Part shown: in pieces, positions 19,615-28,520 of the stretch
Position numbering within the stretch: position 1 is the stretch's first letter
Layout: every line of letters begins with the position of its first letter
Origin: Nannocystis sp. RBIL2
Lineage (GTDB): Bacteria; Myxococcota_A; Polyangia; Nannocystales; Nannocystaceae
Length of the DNA: 64,000 bases
Assembly (NCBI RefSeq): GCF_026626745.1
Contig: NZ_JAPNJW010000001.1
Location: 6,170,001-6,234,000, forward strand
Direction of reading: 5' to 3'
Position numbers and translations under genes: made by a program
Notes under the pieces: model-generated
Databases searched by the model: none
Told to the model about the DNA's origin: nothing
Seen by the model: only the letters and a program-made list of their open reading frames with translations

Positions 19615-20082
19615 CTAGGTGCGGCTCGCGGCCGGCGCTTCTCGATTCCTGACCGGTCGCGTGACTTGCTTCGCCAGGCAGGACGGCATGCCCTCCGTGG
19701 CCTGCGCCGCCTCGCGGCGGTAGACGCTGGGCGGGACGCCGACGAGCTCGGTGAAGCGCGTGCTGAAGGTGCCCAGCGAGGAGCAACCGACCTCGAAGCA
19801 GACCTCGGTGACGCTGAGGTCGCCGCGACGCAGCAGGGCCATCGCGCGCTCGATGCGCCGCGTCATCAAGTAGGAGTAGGGCGACTCGCCGTAGGCGAGC
19901 TTGAACTGACGGCTGAGGTGCCCGGCCGACATGTTGACGCCGCGGGCCAGCGCCTCGACGTCCAGCGGCTTCGCGTACTCGCGGTCCATGCGGTCGCGGA
20001 CGCGGCGCAGCTTCACGAGCTCCTGCAGATTCGGCGCTGCGGCGGGTCTGCTGGTCACCTGCGCGAAAATGCCACGTCGCAT
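19615..20082 (-). CDS. AraC-family transcriptional regulator (short form)
   Basis: 155 residues, essentially the double helix-turn-helix of AraC proteins (about residues 30-125: VEALARGVNMSAGHLSRQFK, VTEVCFEVGCSSLGTFSTRF) without a large sensor domain. Directly upstream of the VOC gene in the same direction, so probably its regulator. The C-terminal tail after residue 130 is poor in structure. Confidence 0.9.
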   Translation of the reverse strand: MRRGIFAQVTSRPAAAPNLQELVKLRRVRDRMDREYAKPLDVEALARGVNMSAGHLSRQFKLAYGESPYSYLMTRRIERAMALLRRGDLSVTEVCFEVGCSSLGTFSTRFTELVGVPPSVYRREAAQATEGMPSCLAKQVTRPVRNREAPAASRT

Positions 20083-20209
20083 CGGAGTTGTCTAGCGCCG
20101 GCGCGCCCCACTCGCTGCCGTGTCTGTTTCTGTCCGCAGTGTGCTTCACGAACGTCGAGTTCGCCCGCGTCCATGTGCGTGAAGCACTCGCACTTTGTTA
20201 CGCTGCGGT

Positions 20210-21247
20210 ATGTCTCGTCGGCGGCTGCTCGCAGGGCTCCTCGTGGTGGCGAGCGGGCTCGCGTGCGGCATCGAGGAGCTCGGCGAGCCCGAGCCGCGCG
20301 CACCCGCGACGCCGCCGCCGGGCTCGCCGGTGGCCCTTCACGGGCGGCTACACGTCGAGGGCCTGCAGCTCACGGACGAGCACGGTGAGGCAGTGCGGCT
20401 CCGCGGCGTCTCCGACCAGGGGATCCAGTGGTTCCCGTTCGGCACGTGCATCACGGACGCCTCGCTCGACTTCCTCGCGGCGCCCGAGGGCATGGCGATC
20501 GACGTGCTGCGCGTGCCGGTGTACGTCGAGGAGGGCGGCTATCTGGACGACCCGAGGGGCATGGCCGCGGCCGCGCTCGAGATGATCGACCACGCGATCG
20601 CGCGCGGCCTGTACGTGATCGTCGACTGGCACGTCACGTCCTTCGACCCGAACGATCGCCTCGACGAGGCGAAGGAGTTCTTTCGCTACTTCGGGGCCAC
20701 CTACGCGGGGCATCCGAACGTGCTCTACGAGATCGCCAACGAGCCGTCCGGCGTCGGATGGTCGCGCATCGCGGCCTACGCCGACGCGCTGATCCCGAGC
20801 TTGCGCATGCACGATCCGCTGGCGCCTATCATCGTCGGTACGCCGGACGACTCGGGCGAGCTCGCGGACGTCGCCGACGCGCCGCTCACGGGCGCGAACG
20901 CGGCGAACGTGCTCTACACGTTCCACTTCTACGCGGCGTCGATGGAGCTGGGGCAGATCGTGCCGTACCTCGACCGGATCCCCATCTTCGTGACGGAGTG
21001 GGGGGCGGCGAGCTACGACGGCGATTCGCCCGACGACTACGAGAAGAGCGCGCTGTTCGTCGCGGCGCTCGACGGACCCGCGCAGCGCGTGAGCTTCGTC
21101 GGGTGGTCGTTCACGGACGACCGCGAGAGCTCGGCGATGCTGCTCCCCGGCACGTGCGCGACCGAGGAGGACGCGGGCGGGCCGTGGACGATGGAGTCGC
21201 TGTCGGTCTCGGGGCAGTTCATGCGCGCGCAGCTGGTGTCGCCGTGA
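20210..21247 (+). CDS. Glycoside hydrolase family 5 (cellulase-like) lipoprotein
   Basis: 345 residues. Signal peptide with lipobox (SGLAC), a Pro-rich linker, then a GH5 (beta/alpha)8 barrel. The acid/base Glu is in ANEPSG (Glu178) and the nucleophile Glu in FVTEWGA (Glu263); DWHVTSFDPN and YTFHFYA are also typical. Endo-acting on beta-glucans or mannans, probably at the cell surface, fitting a predatory or saprophytic myxobacterium. The ATG at 20210 gives a clean signal peptide. Confidence 0.92.
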   Translation: MSRRRLLAGLLVVASGLACGIEELGEPEPRAPATPPPGSPVALHGRLHVEGLQLTDEHGEAVRLRGVSDQGIQWFPFGTCITDASLDFLAAPEGMAIDVLRVPVYVEEGGYLDDPRGMAAAALEMIDHAIARGLYVIVDWHVTSFDPNDRLDEAKEFFRYFGATYAGHPNVLYEIANEPSGVGWSRIAAYADALIPSLRMHDPLAPIIVGTPDDSGELADVADAPLTGANAANVLYTFHFYAASMELGQIVPYLDRIPIFVTEWGAASYDGDSPDDYEKSALFVAALDGPAQRVSFVGWSFTDDRESSAMLLPGTCATEEDAGGPWTMESLSVSGQFMRAQLVSP

Positions 21248-21316
21248 ACCGGGGAACCATCGCGCGAGAGCCCACAGATGCGCGGATTTTTGTACGATCT
21301 CCGCGAGCAGCCGTGC

Positions 21317-22645
21317 ATGCCGATATTCTTTAAAAGAAAAAGAAACTGTCCTGGGGCTCGGTTGCTCGTCGCGGTTTGCTCGCTTGCGACGCTCGCCTCC
21401 GGTTGCGCCGCTGCACGCTTCGAGGCGGCTCACCGGACCTGTGATCGCGCAGCCGAGGTCGATCCAGCTGCTGCGCTGGGGTATGCCGGTCCGTCCGATG
21501 CGGGCGAGTTGCGCGGGCGGGCCGCGCGTAACCATGCGGCCGCGCCTCCGTGGGTCGTCGGCCAGTCGCGCGTCTTTCCGTTCGATCCGTCGTTCCGCTA
21601 CTGGGAGCTGTGGCCCGCGAGCGGCGGCGCGAACACCCCGCTGCTGTGCCGGCTGACTTATGATCGTACTCGTCGGCGCGGATTGTTCGCCGCAGATCCG
21701 CTGACCGAGGTCGAGCTCACCACGGTGTACGAGGTGCCCGGCAAGACGCCGCCGCAGCGGGTGCACGGGCCCGACGGCGTGCCGCAGATGTTCGTGCTCG
21801 ACGGCGTCACCGAGTTCGCGCCGGGGGATGCGTTGCGCATGGCAGTGGTCGACCGCGACGTGCACTGGGGCGGCAGTTCGTTCACCGACGACCCGCTGAT
21901 CGCCTTCACGCTGCCCTACCGGTCGGGGGCCGCGCTCACCGGGACCAGCGGGGCGATGTGGCGCGGGACCATCGACGTCCGCTGTGAGCACCTCGACGCG
22001 TTCGCGGTGCAGTCGGCCTACGTCGATGCGCTGAGGCAGCTCGACGCGAGCCTGCAGCGTTGGGCCCCGCAGCTCGAGCCCCGCGACTGGGACTTCGGCC
22101 TCGCGGGCAGCGGCATGACGGACATGCAGGCGGCGCTGGAGCGGGCGGCGTCGCTGCGCGGCTGGGACGCGCCGGAGGTGCGCGAGCGGACGAACCGCCT
22201 GCTCGCGGCGCAGCTGTGCTTCGAGCGCGCGGCGGCGCCCGAGGTGGCGCGATGGGCCGGGCGCTCTCGTTCCCGCAGGCTCGGCGAGCTGCAGATCGGC
22301 GCCACGGACTATCGCTGCGCGGCCGAGCCGAGCGGCGAGACCGCGTGTCGGCTCACCGTCGACATCACCAGCCGCTCCGATGGCGGGGCGATGATCCCCG
22401 CGAATCTACGCCTGGTGCTCGCCGGCGGCCGCGAGATCGCGCTGCTCCCCGAGCGGGCCACGGTCGCCGGTCAGGAGGTCCGCGATCTCGCCCAGAACAA
22501 CACCGCGACTGTGATCTACCAGCTCGAGGTCCCGCTGCGCGACGATCAGGCGCTCGCCCGCCCGATGCTGCTGCGCTCGCGCCGGTATTTGCTGTTCTCT
22601 CGGGGCTATCGCGTCGAAGATGTGCCGCTGCGACTCGCGGAATGA
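21317..22645 (+). CDS. Hypothetical lipoprotein
   Basis: 442 residues. The start region is unusual: FFKRKR is coded by a run of A/T-rich codons including the palindrome TTCTTTAAAAGAA (21326-21338), then a lipobox (LASGC). The body is globular with scattered cysteines and two beta-rich halves joined by a helical middle (VRERTNRLLAAQLCFERAA). No family recognised. An upstream in-frame ATG at 21278 is less likely because it would move the signal segment inward. Confidence 0.72.
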   Translation: MPIFFKRKRNCPGARLLVAVCSLATLASGCAAARFEAAHRTCDRAAEVDPAAALGYAGPSDAGELRGRAARNHAAAPPWVVGQSRVFPFDPSFRYWELWPASGGANTPLLCRLTYDRTRRRGLFAADPLTEVELTTVYEVPGKTPPQRVHGPDGVPQMFVLDGVTEFAPGDALRMAVVDRDVHWGGSSFTDDPLIAFTLPYRSGAALTGTSGAMWRGTIDVRCEHLDAFAVQSAYVDALRQLDASLQRWAPQLEPRDWDFGLAGSGMTDMQAALERAASLRGWDAPEVRERTNRLLAAQLCFERAAAPEVARWAGRSRSRRLGELQIGATDYRCAAEPSGETACRLTVDITSRSDGGAMIPANLRLVLAGGREIALLPERATVAGQEVRDLAQNNTATVIYQLEVPLRDDQALARPMLLRSRRYLLFSRGYRVEDVPLRLAE

Positions 22646-22716
22646 GGCCGCTGCTGCGAAGTTTCTTGTCGAGGTCGGAGATCGTAGCGCGGCCGCGAGG
22701 GTGCGGAGTCGACCCC

Positions 22717-22736
22717 GCGACCCTCGAGAGGGTCGC
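22717..22736. terminator. Strong hairpin after lipoprotein gene
   Basis: GCGACCCTCGAGAGGGTCGC: perfect 9-bp arms around GA, 71 bp after the stop of the preceding plus-strand gene and 29 bp beyond the stop of the minus-strand pseudogene. No T-run follows on either strand, so it may act as a Rho-independent-like pause or as a bidirectional terminator. Confidence 0.45.
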
Positions 22737-22764
22737 AGGGTCGCAGGCTGAGAGCGTGTCGCGG

Positions 22765-23060
22765 CTAGCCGGCGATGAGGGGCTTGCCGGTGCTGGTGCC
22801 GGTATTGTTGTCGAGGCGGCACTCCTGCCATTCAGGGTGTCGTCGACGATCGCGTCGATGTTGACGACGTGGTTCTCGACGTCCTCGAGAGCAGTCGTTG
22901 TCCTCGCATGGCGGGACGATGGCGACGCTCGCGTCCGGGGCGCCGCGTTCGCTGTCGGGCTACTCTGGCGGAAGTTGTCGAGGCCGGTGGCGGTCCAGTC
23001 GAGCTCCCTGCAGAGGGGGAGCCGGTTCGGCCTGCGGACCGGGGCGACGACGCCGGCCTG
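22765..23060 (-). pseudogene. Decayed 3' end of an FG-GAP lipoprotein gene
   Basis: Minus-strand sequence ends in EWQECRLDNNTGTSTGKPLI-AG-stop, almost identical to the C-terminus of the intact FG-GAP gene at 25769-28264, and carries further matching blocks (VDDT; SERGAPDA-like; NFRQ/PAAVQ-like DNA at about 22916-23025). Internal deletions and frameshifts separate the blocks, so no product can be made. It is the remains of a paralogue that kept its 3' end. Confidence 0.72.
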
Positions 23061-23132
23061 CGCTCCTTGTCCGCCGACGAGCCGTCGCCAGGTGTTGCGA
23101 TCAACATCTCGTCGAGGTTATACGTGCCGCCG

Positions 23133-23849
23133 ATGCATCGCCGGTTCGCCATCCCCTTCGTCGCGCTCCTTGCCGCCTGCGGATCGGGCCCATCAGCCGA
23201 GGAGGCGCAGGCGTTCTGGTCCGCGTACGAGTCCCTCGGACCGATCCGGAGCAAGCTGGCTGCGGTCGAGGCTGCTCTGCCAGCGCCGGGGAGCGAGACG
23301 AGCGTGGCGTGTGCTCCCCGCGTGGCGACGAGCAAGCTCGCGACCATTCACTTTGCGCAGCTGGAGTACCTACTCGAGAAGCCCACCCAGGTCGAGCAGT
23401 GGGAGCGCATGAACCTGACGGAAGAAGGCTTCCAGCGCATGTGGAACAAGGCCGACGCGCAGAATACGCTCGACAAGTCGTCGGCCCCGACGAGCGAGGC
23501 CGCGGGCCTGCGCGTGGCCGCGGAGACGCTCGCGCCCGTGGACACCCTCGTGGTCTTCAGGTCGAGCCGCATCGAGCCGGGCGAGCTGGGGGACAGCCCC
23601 GAACCCGGCGTGCAAGCGATCGTGCGTGACGCCCGCTGGGAGGGCTGGGCGTTGGTCTATCGCTTCGCCGACCAGCCGGTGCTCGAGGGCGCGTTCCCGG
23701 TGGCCGCGAGCAACGGCGCCGAGGTGTCGCGGGTGATCCCACGCGGCACGTCGCTCGCGGCCGAGGATCTCCTGCACGACGCGATGCGACGGCTGGAGGA
23801 GCAGGCGCGGGCCCGGTTGAGCGTGCCTGGCTGCCCGGCCAGCGAGTGA
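23133..23849 (+). CDS. Hypothetical lipoprotein
   Basis: 238 residues from the ATG at 23133. Signal peptide and lipobox (LLAACG), then a soluble, mostly helical domain with only two cysteines after the lipobox (SVACAPR and the C-terminal VPGCPASE). No family recognised. It lies between two remnants of the FG-GAP 3' end (22765-23060 and 23870-23899), on the opposite strand to both. Confidence 0.8.
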   Translation: MHRRFAIPFVALLAACGSGPSAEEAQAFWSAYESLGPIRSKLAAVEAALPAPGSETSVACAPRVATSKLATIHFAQLEYLLEKPTQVEQWERMNLTEEGFQRMWNKADAQNTLDKSSAPTSEAAGLRVAAETLAPVDTLVVFRSSRIEPGELGDSPEPGVQAIVRDARWEGWALVYRFADQPVLEGAFPVAASNGAEVSRVIPRGTSLAAEDLLHDAMRRLEEQARARLSVPGCPASE

Positions 23850-23869
23850 ACTGCAGGCGGGTCGAGCTC

Positions 23870-23899
23870 GGCACTCCTGCCATTCGAGGTGGGGGACCA
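23870..23899 (-). repeat. Very short remnant of FG-GAP lipoprotein 3' end
   Basis: About 30 bp matching 25819-25850 with only a few differences; on the minus strand it reads VPHLEWQECR, against VPHPEWQECR in the intact gene. It is the second relic of the same gene end within 5 kb. Confidence 0.5.
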
Positions 23900-24058
23900 G
23901 CGGGCTTATCCGAGGGATCGGGTCCCGTACCGTGCGGTGGTTCGGAGGGTCGGGCGCGCTTGGCCGAGCCTCGAGGATTCCGTCGCTGCAGTGGCGCGTG
24001 CTCGGTCACCCGCGCGCGGAGGCGCTGCGACTGGTGTCTGCCTGGGGGGCGTGGGAGC

Positions 24059-25672
24059 ATGATGGGCATGGTCAGGGTCTTGCGCTCGGTGTCGGTGTTG
24101 GTGGTGTGTCTCGCGGCGGGGTGCGGCCCTACGCCAGGGGAGACGAGTGATACGGCCGGCTCGAGCGGCGACACCAGCACGAGCGAGGGCACGACGGGGA
24201 CCACCGGTGTCGAGCCCACGACGACCACGTCGAGCACGACGGAGGTCGTCCCGACCACAGGGCCGACGACGAGCGAGGTGCCGATGACGACGGGCACCAC
24301 GGGGCTGCCGGCAGACTGCGTCGAGGGCGACGTCGAGATCACCCAGATGGACACCGAGGCGGCGATCGCCGCGCTCGCAGGGGTCGAGTGCATCACGGGG
24401 TCGCTCGTGTTCGAGGAGGTCGATCGCGCGGACATGCAGGGCCTCGAATCGCTGCGCCAGATCGGCGAGGAGCTCGTGGTCCGCGACAGCACCTTCGTGT
24501 CCTTCGCCGGGCTCGAGAACCTCGAGCGCGTCAGGGGCCTGACGTTACGGAGTGACCCGAAACTCGTGGACATCGAGGCGCTGGCGGAGCTCGAGCTCGC
24601 GGGGGGCGGCCTGTCGCTCCGCGAGCTGCCGCTCACGAGCCTGCCGGCGTTCCAATTCAACCAGGTCGAGAGCGTGTCGATCCGCGACACCGCGCTGTCG
24701 TCGCTCGCGGGGCTGGACGCGCTCGCGTCGACCAGCAGCTCGCTCAGCATCGAGTCCAACGATCAATTGACCGCGCTCGCCGGGCTCGACAACCTCATCA
24801 GCGTCGGTCACAGCGTGCATGTCCGCGGCAATCCGAACCTCGTCGATCTCGCGGGCCTCGGCGCGCTGGAGGAGGTCGCGGGCGAATTCGAGCTGTTCGA
24901 CAACCCCGCGCTGCCGAGCCTGCCGGCGCTGGCGCTGAGCTCGATCGGCGGCGACCTCCAGATCGTCGACAACGACGCTCTGGTCGACCTCGCGGGCCTC
25001 GACGCGCTCACGACCATCGGCGCGGCGCTGGAGATCCGCGACAACCCCGCGCTCGTGGCGGTGAACGGCCTCCACGCCGTCGAGTCGGTGTCGAGCGTCC
25101 GCGTCACGCGCAACGACGCGCTCGCCGAGCTCGACGGGCTCGAGGCGCTCGTCAGCACCGGCGATCTGCTGATCCAGGAGAACCCGTCGCTGACAGCGGT
25201 CACCGGCTTCGGATCGCTGACGAAGGTCGACAAGCTGTGGGTCTTCACCAGCCCCGAGCTGACGACGCTGAGCGGCCTGGCGCACGTCGAGACGGCCACG
25301 GAGGTGCTGCTGTGGGAGCTCGGGTTGACCGACCTGTCCGGGCTGGCGTCGCTGACGACGAGCGCGATCCTGAGGATCAGCGACAACCTCCAGCTTGCGA
25401 GCCTCGACGGGCTCGAGCAACTGGCGAACGCGACGGAGGTGAAGATCGAGAGGAATCCGGCGTTGACGTCGGTGATGGCGATCCAGTTCGGCGCCGGCGG
25501 GGCGCTGGAGGCCACCGAGTTGTTGTGGATCGGGCAGAACGCCGCGCTGCCGACCTGCGCCGCGCGAGCGGTGCCGGACTTCCAGCTGGAGACCGGGTTG
25601 TTCTGCATCTCCGACAATAAAGTCGACGCGTGCGCCGACGACCCCGACCTGTGCGACCTGCCGATGCCGTGA
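24059..25672 (+). CDS. Leucine-rich / receptor-L-domain-like lipoprotein
   Basis: 537 residues. Signal peptide with lipobox (LAAGC), a Thr/Ser/Gly linker to about residue 85, then some 18 repeats of roughly 22 residues (for example LAGLDNLISVGHSVHVRGNP, LAGLDALTTIGAALEIRDNP) forming a right-handed solenoid of the receptor-L/LRR kind. It ends in a Cys-containing cap (LPTCAARAV...FCISDNKVDAC). Probably an exposed binding protein; ligand unknown. It converges with the FG-GAP gene, 96 bp apart. Confidence 0.85.
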   Translation: MMGMVRVLRSVSVLVVCLAAGCGPTPGETSDTAGSSGDTSTSEGTTGTTGVEPTTTTSSTTEVVPTTGPTTSEVPMTTGTTGLPADCVEGDVEITQMDTEAAIAALAGVECITGSLVFEEVDRADMQGLESLRQIGEELVVRDSTFVSFAGLENLERVRGLTLRSDPKLVDIEALAELELAGGGLSLRELPLTSLPAFQFNQVESVSIRDTALSSLAGLDALASTSSSLSIESNDQLTALAGLDNLISVGHSVHVRGNPNLVDLAGLGALEEVAGEFELFDNPALPSLPALALSSIGGDLQIVDNDALVDLAGLDALTTIGAALEIRDNPALVAVNGLHAVESVSSVRVTRNDALAELDGLEALVSTGDLLIQENPSLTAVTGFGSLTKVDKLWVFTSPELTTLSGLAHVETATEVLLWELGLTDLSGLASLTTSAILRISDNLQLASLDGLEQLANATEVKIERNPALTSVMAIQFGAGGALEATELLWIGQNAALPTCAARAVPDFQLETGLFCISDNKVDACADDPDLCDLPMP

Positions 25673-25704
25673 GGGGCCGGGGCTCGACGCCGCGAGCGAG
25701 ACGA

Positions 25705-25732
25705 GCCTGCGACCCACCGAGAGGCCGCAGGC
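25705..25732. terminator. Hairpin between convergent lipoprotein genes
   Basis: Arms GCCTGCG (25705-25711) and CGCAGGC (25726-25732) around a 14-nt loop in the 96-bp gap between two converging genes. No T-run; a bidirectional terminator is plausible from position only. Confidence 0.35.
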
Positions 25733-25768
25733 GGAGGTCACGAGCGAGCGGGCCCGTCGCGTCGGGCG

Positions 25769-28264
25769 TCACCCGGCGATGAGGCACTTGCCGGTGCTGG
25801 TGCCGGTATTGTTGTCGACGCGGCACTCCTGCCATTCGGGGTGCGGGACCATGGTGTCGTCGACGATCGCGTAGATGTCGACGACGCCGTTCTTGACGTC
25901 CGCGGGGGCGTCGTTGAACGGGAGCGTGAGGGCCTCGGACTCGAGCGGGTAGAGGGCCTTGGTGGTGGTGAGCTCGCCGATCTTCATGCCGGTGTCGGGC
26001 TCGCCGGTGTAGAAGCCGACGACGACGCCGGCGGGCAGGGCGGCCTCGCCGACGTTGCGGACGGTGGCGACCAGGGAGTAATCGTCGTCCTCGCACAGCG
26101 GGGCGATGGCGACGATGGCGTCCGGGGCGCCGCGCTCGCTGTCGGGCTGCTTGTTCTGGCGGAAGTTGTTGAGGCCGGCGGCGGTCCAGTTGGGCTCCTC
26201 GCCGACGGGGAGCGAGCCGTCCTCGTTGATGTTGGTAATATGATAGGTGTGCTGATTCCAGACCCGGCGCGTGCGCACCCACTTGCCGCCGGCGGTGCCG
26301 AACACGCGCACGCCGGACTGGCCGTTGACGCCGTCCTCGACGCAGGTGATGTTCGGGTCGGCCTTGCCGTAGGCGTTGGAGACGACGACGATGTCGGCCT
26401 GGCCGTCGTTGTCGACGTCGGCGATCACCGGGTACTCGATCAGCGTCGCGGTGGTGTTGCAGCGCTCGAGCAGGACGTCGCCGGTCGGGCCCTCGTAGAT
26501 CCGCAGGCGGTTCTGGTCGGAGTAGACGACCTCGGCCTTGCCGTCGCCGTCGAAGTCGAACACCGAGCTGCCGGTCGAGGCCGAGGAGCAGTCGACGGTC
26601 TTCTTGACCCACAGGAAGGTGTCCGGGCCGGCGACGCCGGGATCGACGAGCGCGGCGCCGCTGAACACGGCGTAGCCGATGCCGCCAGCGGTGCCGACGT
26701 CGGGGACGCCGTCGCCGTCGAAGTCGGCGACCGTCGGCGGACCGCCGCCGTGGGTGCGTCCCCACGAACCCGGGGCGCACGAGGCGGGGTCGAGGGTGCC
26801 GTTGATGTCGACGGGGCCGCGGACGACTGCGAAGCCGTTCGGGGCGTTGGGATCGTGGCGCCAGATCGAGAGAGCGTGATTGATGTTGTCGATGACGACG
26901 ACCTCGGGGACGCCGTCGAGGTCGAAGTCGGCGACGGCCGGCCACGGGCTCTTCCAGTCCTGGGTGGCGTAGAACTGGCTCTGATCGGCGAGCATGGTGT
27001 CGACGAACACGCTGCCGTCGGCGTGGTAGCCGCGGCTCGAGGTGATGATGTCGAGGACGCCGTCGTCGTCGAGGTCGCTGACGACGAACGAGCTGTTGAG
27101 GGGCGGGTCGAAGGTGGCCTTGACCGCACCGGTGGCGCCGTCGAGGATCGCGCCCTCGACGATGACCTCGGCGCTGCCGTCACCCTCGAGGTCGGCGATC
27201 GCCGGCATGAAGCAGGTCTGGTTGACGGTCCACAGCAACGAGCCGTCCTCGCCCTTGACCGCGAACACCTCGCCGCCCTTGCCGCAGGCGACGACCTCGG
27301 TGCCAGGCTGGCCGTCGAAGTCGCCGCCAGCGAGCTGCTTGGTCGGGTTGACGGTGCCGGCGAGGACGTTCCACTTGTCGACGACGAGGCCGTCCTCGAT
27401 CGAGATCGCGTGCAGGGAGCCGTTGACGCCGTACTGGCCGCTGGTGAAGGTGGAGAAGACGATCTCGGGGATGTCGCGCTCGCTGATCTTGCCGTCGCAG
27501 TCGTCGTCGTCGAGCTGGACGACGATCGGGGTCATCATGATGTCGCTGCTGTACGGGGGGTCGACGACGCCGCCCCAGGCGAACTTGAGGGTCGGGGTGA
27601 ACTCGCCGCCGGTGGCGTACTCGCAGCTCTGCAGACACTCGGGGTCGTTCGGATCTTGCGGCGGATCGTTGGGCCCGCACAGCGGGGGCTTGGTCAGACA
27701 CTTGCCGGTCGGCTCGGCGACGCCGCCCATGCACATGGGGTCGGGCGGCTTCACGTCGGGCTCGCCGAGGGAGTAATCACAATACTCGGTCTCGGCGCAG
27801 TCGGCCTTCTCCTTGCAATCGGCGCCGGGCAGCTCGCACTTGGTGAAGTTGCAGACCTCGCCGACGCTGCAGCACTCCTCGCCGCAGAAGATCTGGCCCA
27901 TCTCGCAGCACTCCGCCCCCTGACAGCTCGGCCCGGTGGTCCCGGTGGTGGTGTCGGTGGCGCTGACCGGGCCGCTGGTGTCGGTGGTGGCGGTGTCGGT
28001 GGTGCTCGTGCCGGTCGGCGGCTCCGTCGGGCTCACGGTCTCGCTCATCGAGCCGGAGCCCTCGGTGGCGGTCGAACCGGTGCCGGTGGGCACGTCCGTC
28101 GTGGTGGTGCTGGCGGTGCCGTCGGTGGCGGTGACAGGAGCGGTGGTCGTCGAGTTCGCGGCGCTGTCGGTGGCGGTGCCGTTGTCGCCGCAGGCGGCCA
28201 GGCCGAGCGAGGCGAGCGCGACGACGAGGCGCGCGTCGCCGAATACGTTCAAGGAGCGGTGCAT
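25769..28264 (-). CDS. FG-GAP/VCBS repeat lipoprotein
   Basis: 831 residues. Lipobox LAAC after a signal peptide; a Thr/Ser/Gly linker to about residue 110; a Cys-rich segment (CCEMGQIFCGEECC, CNFTKCELPGADC) to about 250; then FG-GAP-like calcium-binding repeats (VADFDLDGVPEV, VADFDGDGVPDV, FDFDGDGKAEV, IADVDNDGQADI) forming a beta-propeller, and a C-terminal immunoglobulin-like CARDB-type region. Likely a surface adhesin or scaffold. Decayed copies of its 3' end lie at 22.8 and 23.9 kb. Confidence 0.9.
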   Translation of the reverse strand: MHRSLNVFGDARLVVALASLGLAACGDNGTATDSAANSTTTAPVTATDGTASTTTTDVPTGTGSTATEGSGSMSETVSPTEPPTGTSTTDTATTDTSGPVSATDTTTGTTGPSCQGAECCEMGQIFCGEECCSVGEVCNFTKCELPGADCKEKADCAETEYCDYSLGEPDVKPPDPMCMGGVAEPTGKCLTKPPLCGPNDPPQDPNDPECLQSCEYATGGEFTPTLKFAWGGVVDPPYSSDIMMTPIVVQLDDDDCDGKISERDIPEIVFSTFTSGQYGVNGSLHAISIEDGLVVDKWNVLAGTVNPTKQLAGGDFDGQPGTEVVACGKGGEVFAVKGEDGSLLWTVNQTCFMPAIADLEGDGSAEVIVEGAILDGATGAVKATFDPPLNSSFVVSDLDDDGVLDIITSSRGYHADGSVFVDTMLADQSQFYATQDWKSPWPAVADFDLDGVPEVVVIDNINHALSIWRHDPNAPNGFAVVRGPVDINGTLDPASCAPGSWGRTHGGGPPTVADFDGDGVPDVGTAGGIGYAVFSGAALVDPGVAGPDTFLWVKKTVDCSSASTGSSVFDFDGDGKAEVVYSDQNRLRIYEGPTGDVLLERCNTTATLIEYPVIADVDNDGQADIVVVSNAYGKADPNITCVEDGVNGQSGVRVFGTAGGKWVRTRRVWNQHTYHITNINEDGSLPVGEEPNWTAAGLNNFRQNKQPDSERGAPDAIVAIAPLCEDDDYSLVATVRNVGEAALPAGVVVGFYTGEPDTGMKIGELTTTKALYPLESEALTLPFNDAPADVKNGVVDIYAIVDDTMVPHPEWQECRVDNNTGTSTGKCLIAG

Positions 28265-28520
28265 CGGCCGAGGGTAACGGATCGCAGGGAGGCCGGGATC
28301 GATCGGCGATCGTCGACCCTGCGACGTCGCGGCGAGCATGACGCGGAGATCGGGTTCGCTCGCGCCGGCCCGCGAGCTAGCGATGCGGGCCACGTCGAGG
28401 CGGGGCAATTACGAAACTCCGCGCGGCGCACGAGCCGCGGGCGCGCCCGAACCTGGCGAGCGCGACATGCACGTCGTGGTAGCTTGTGGGCAAACAAGCG
28501 CCATGCGCCTGCTGGCCGGC

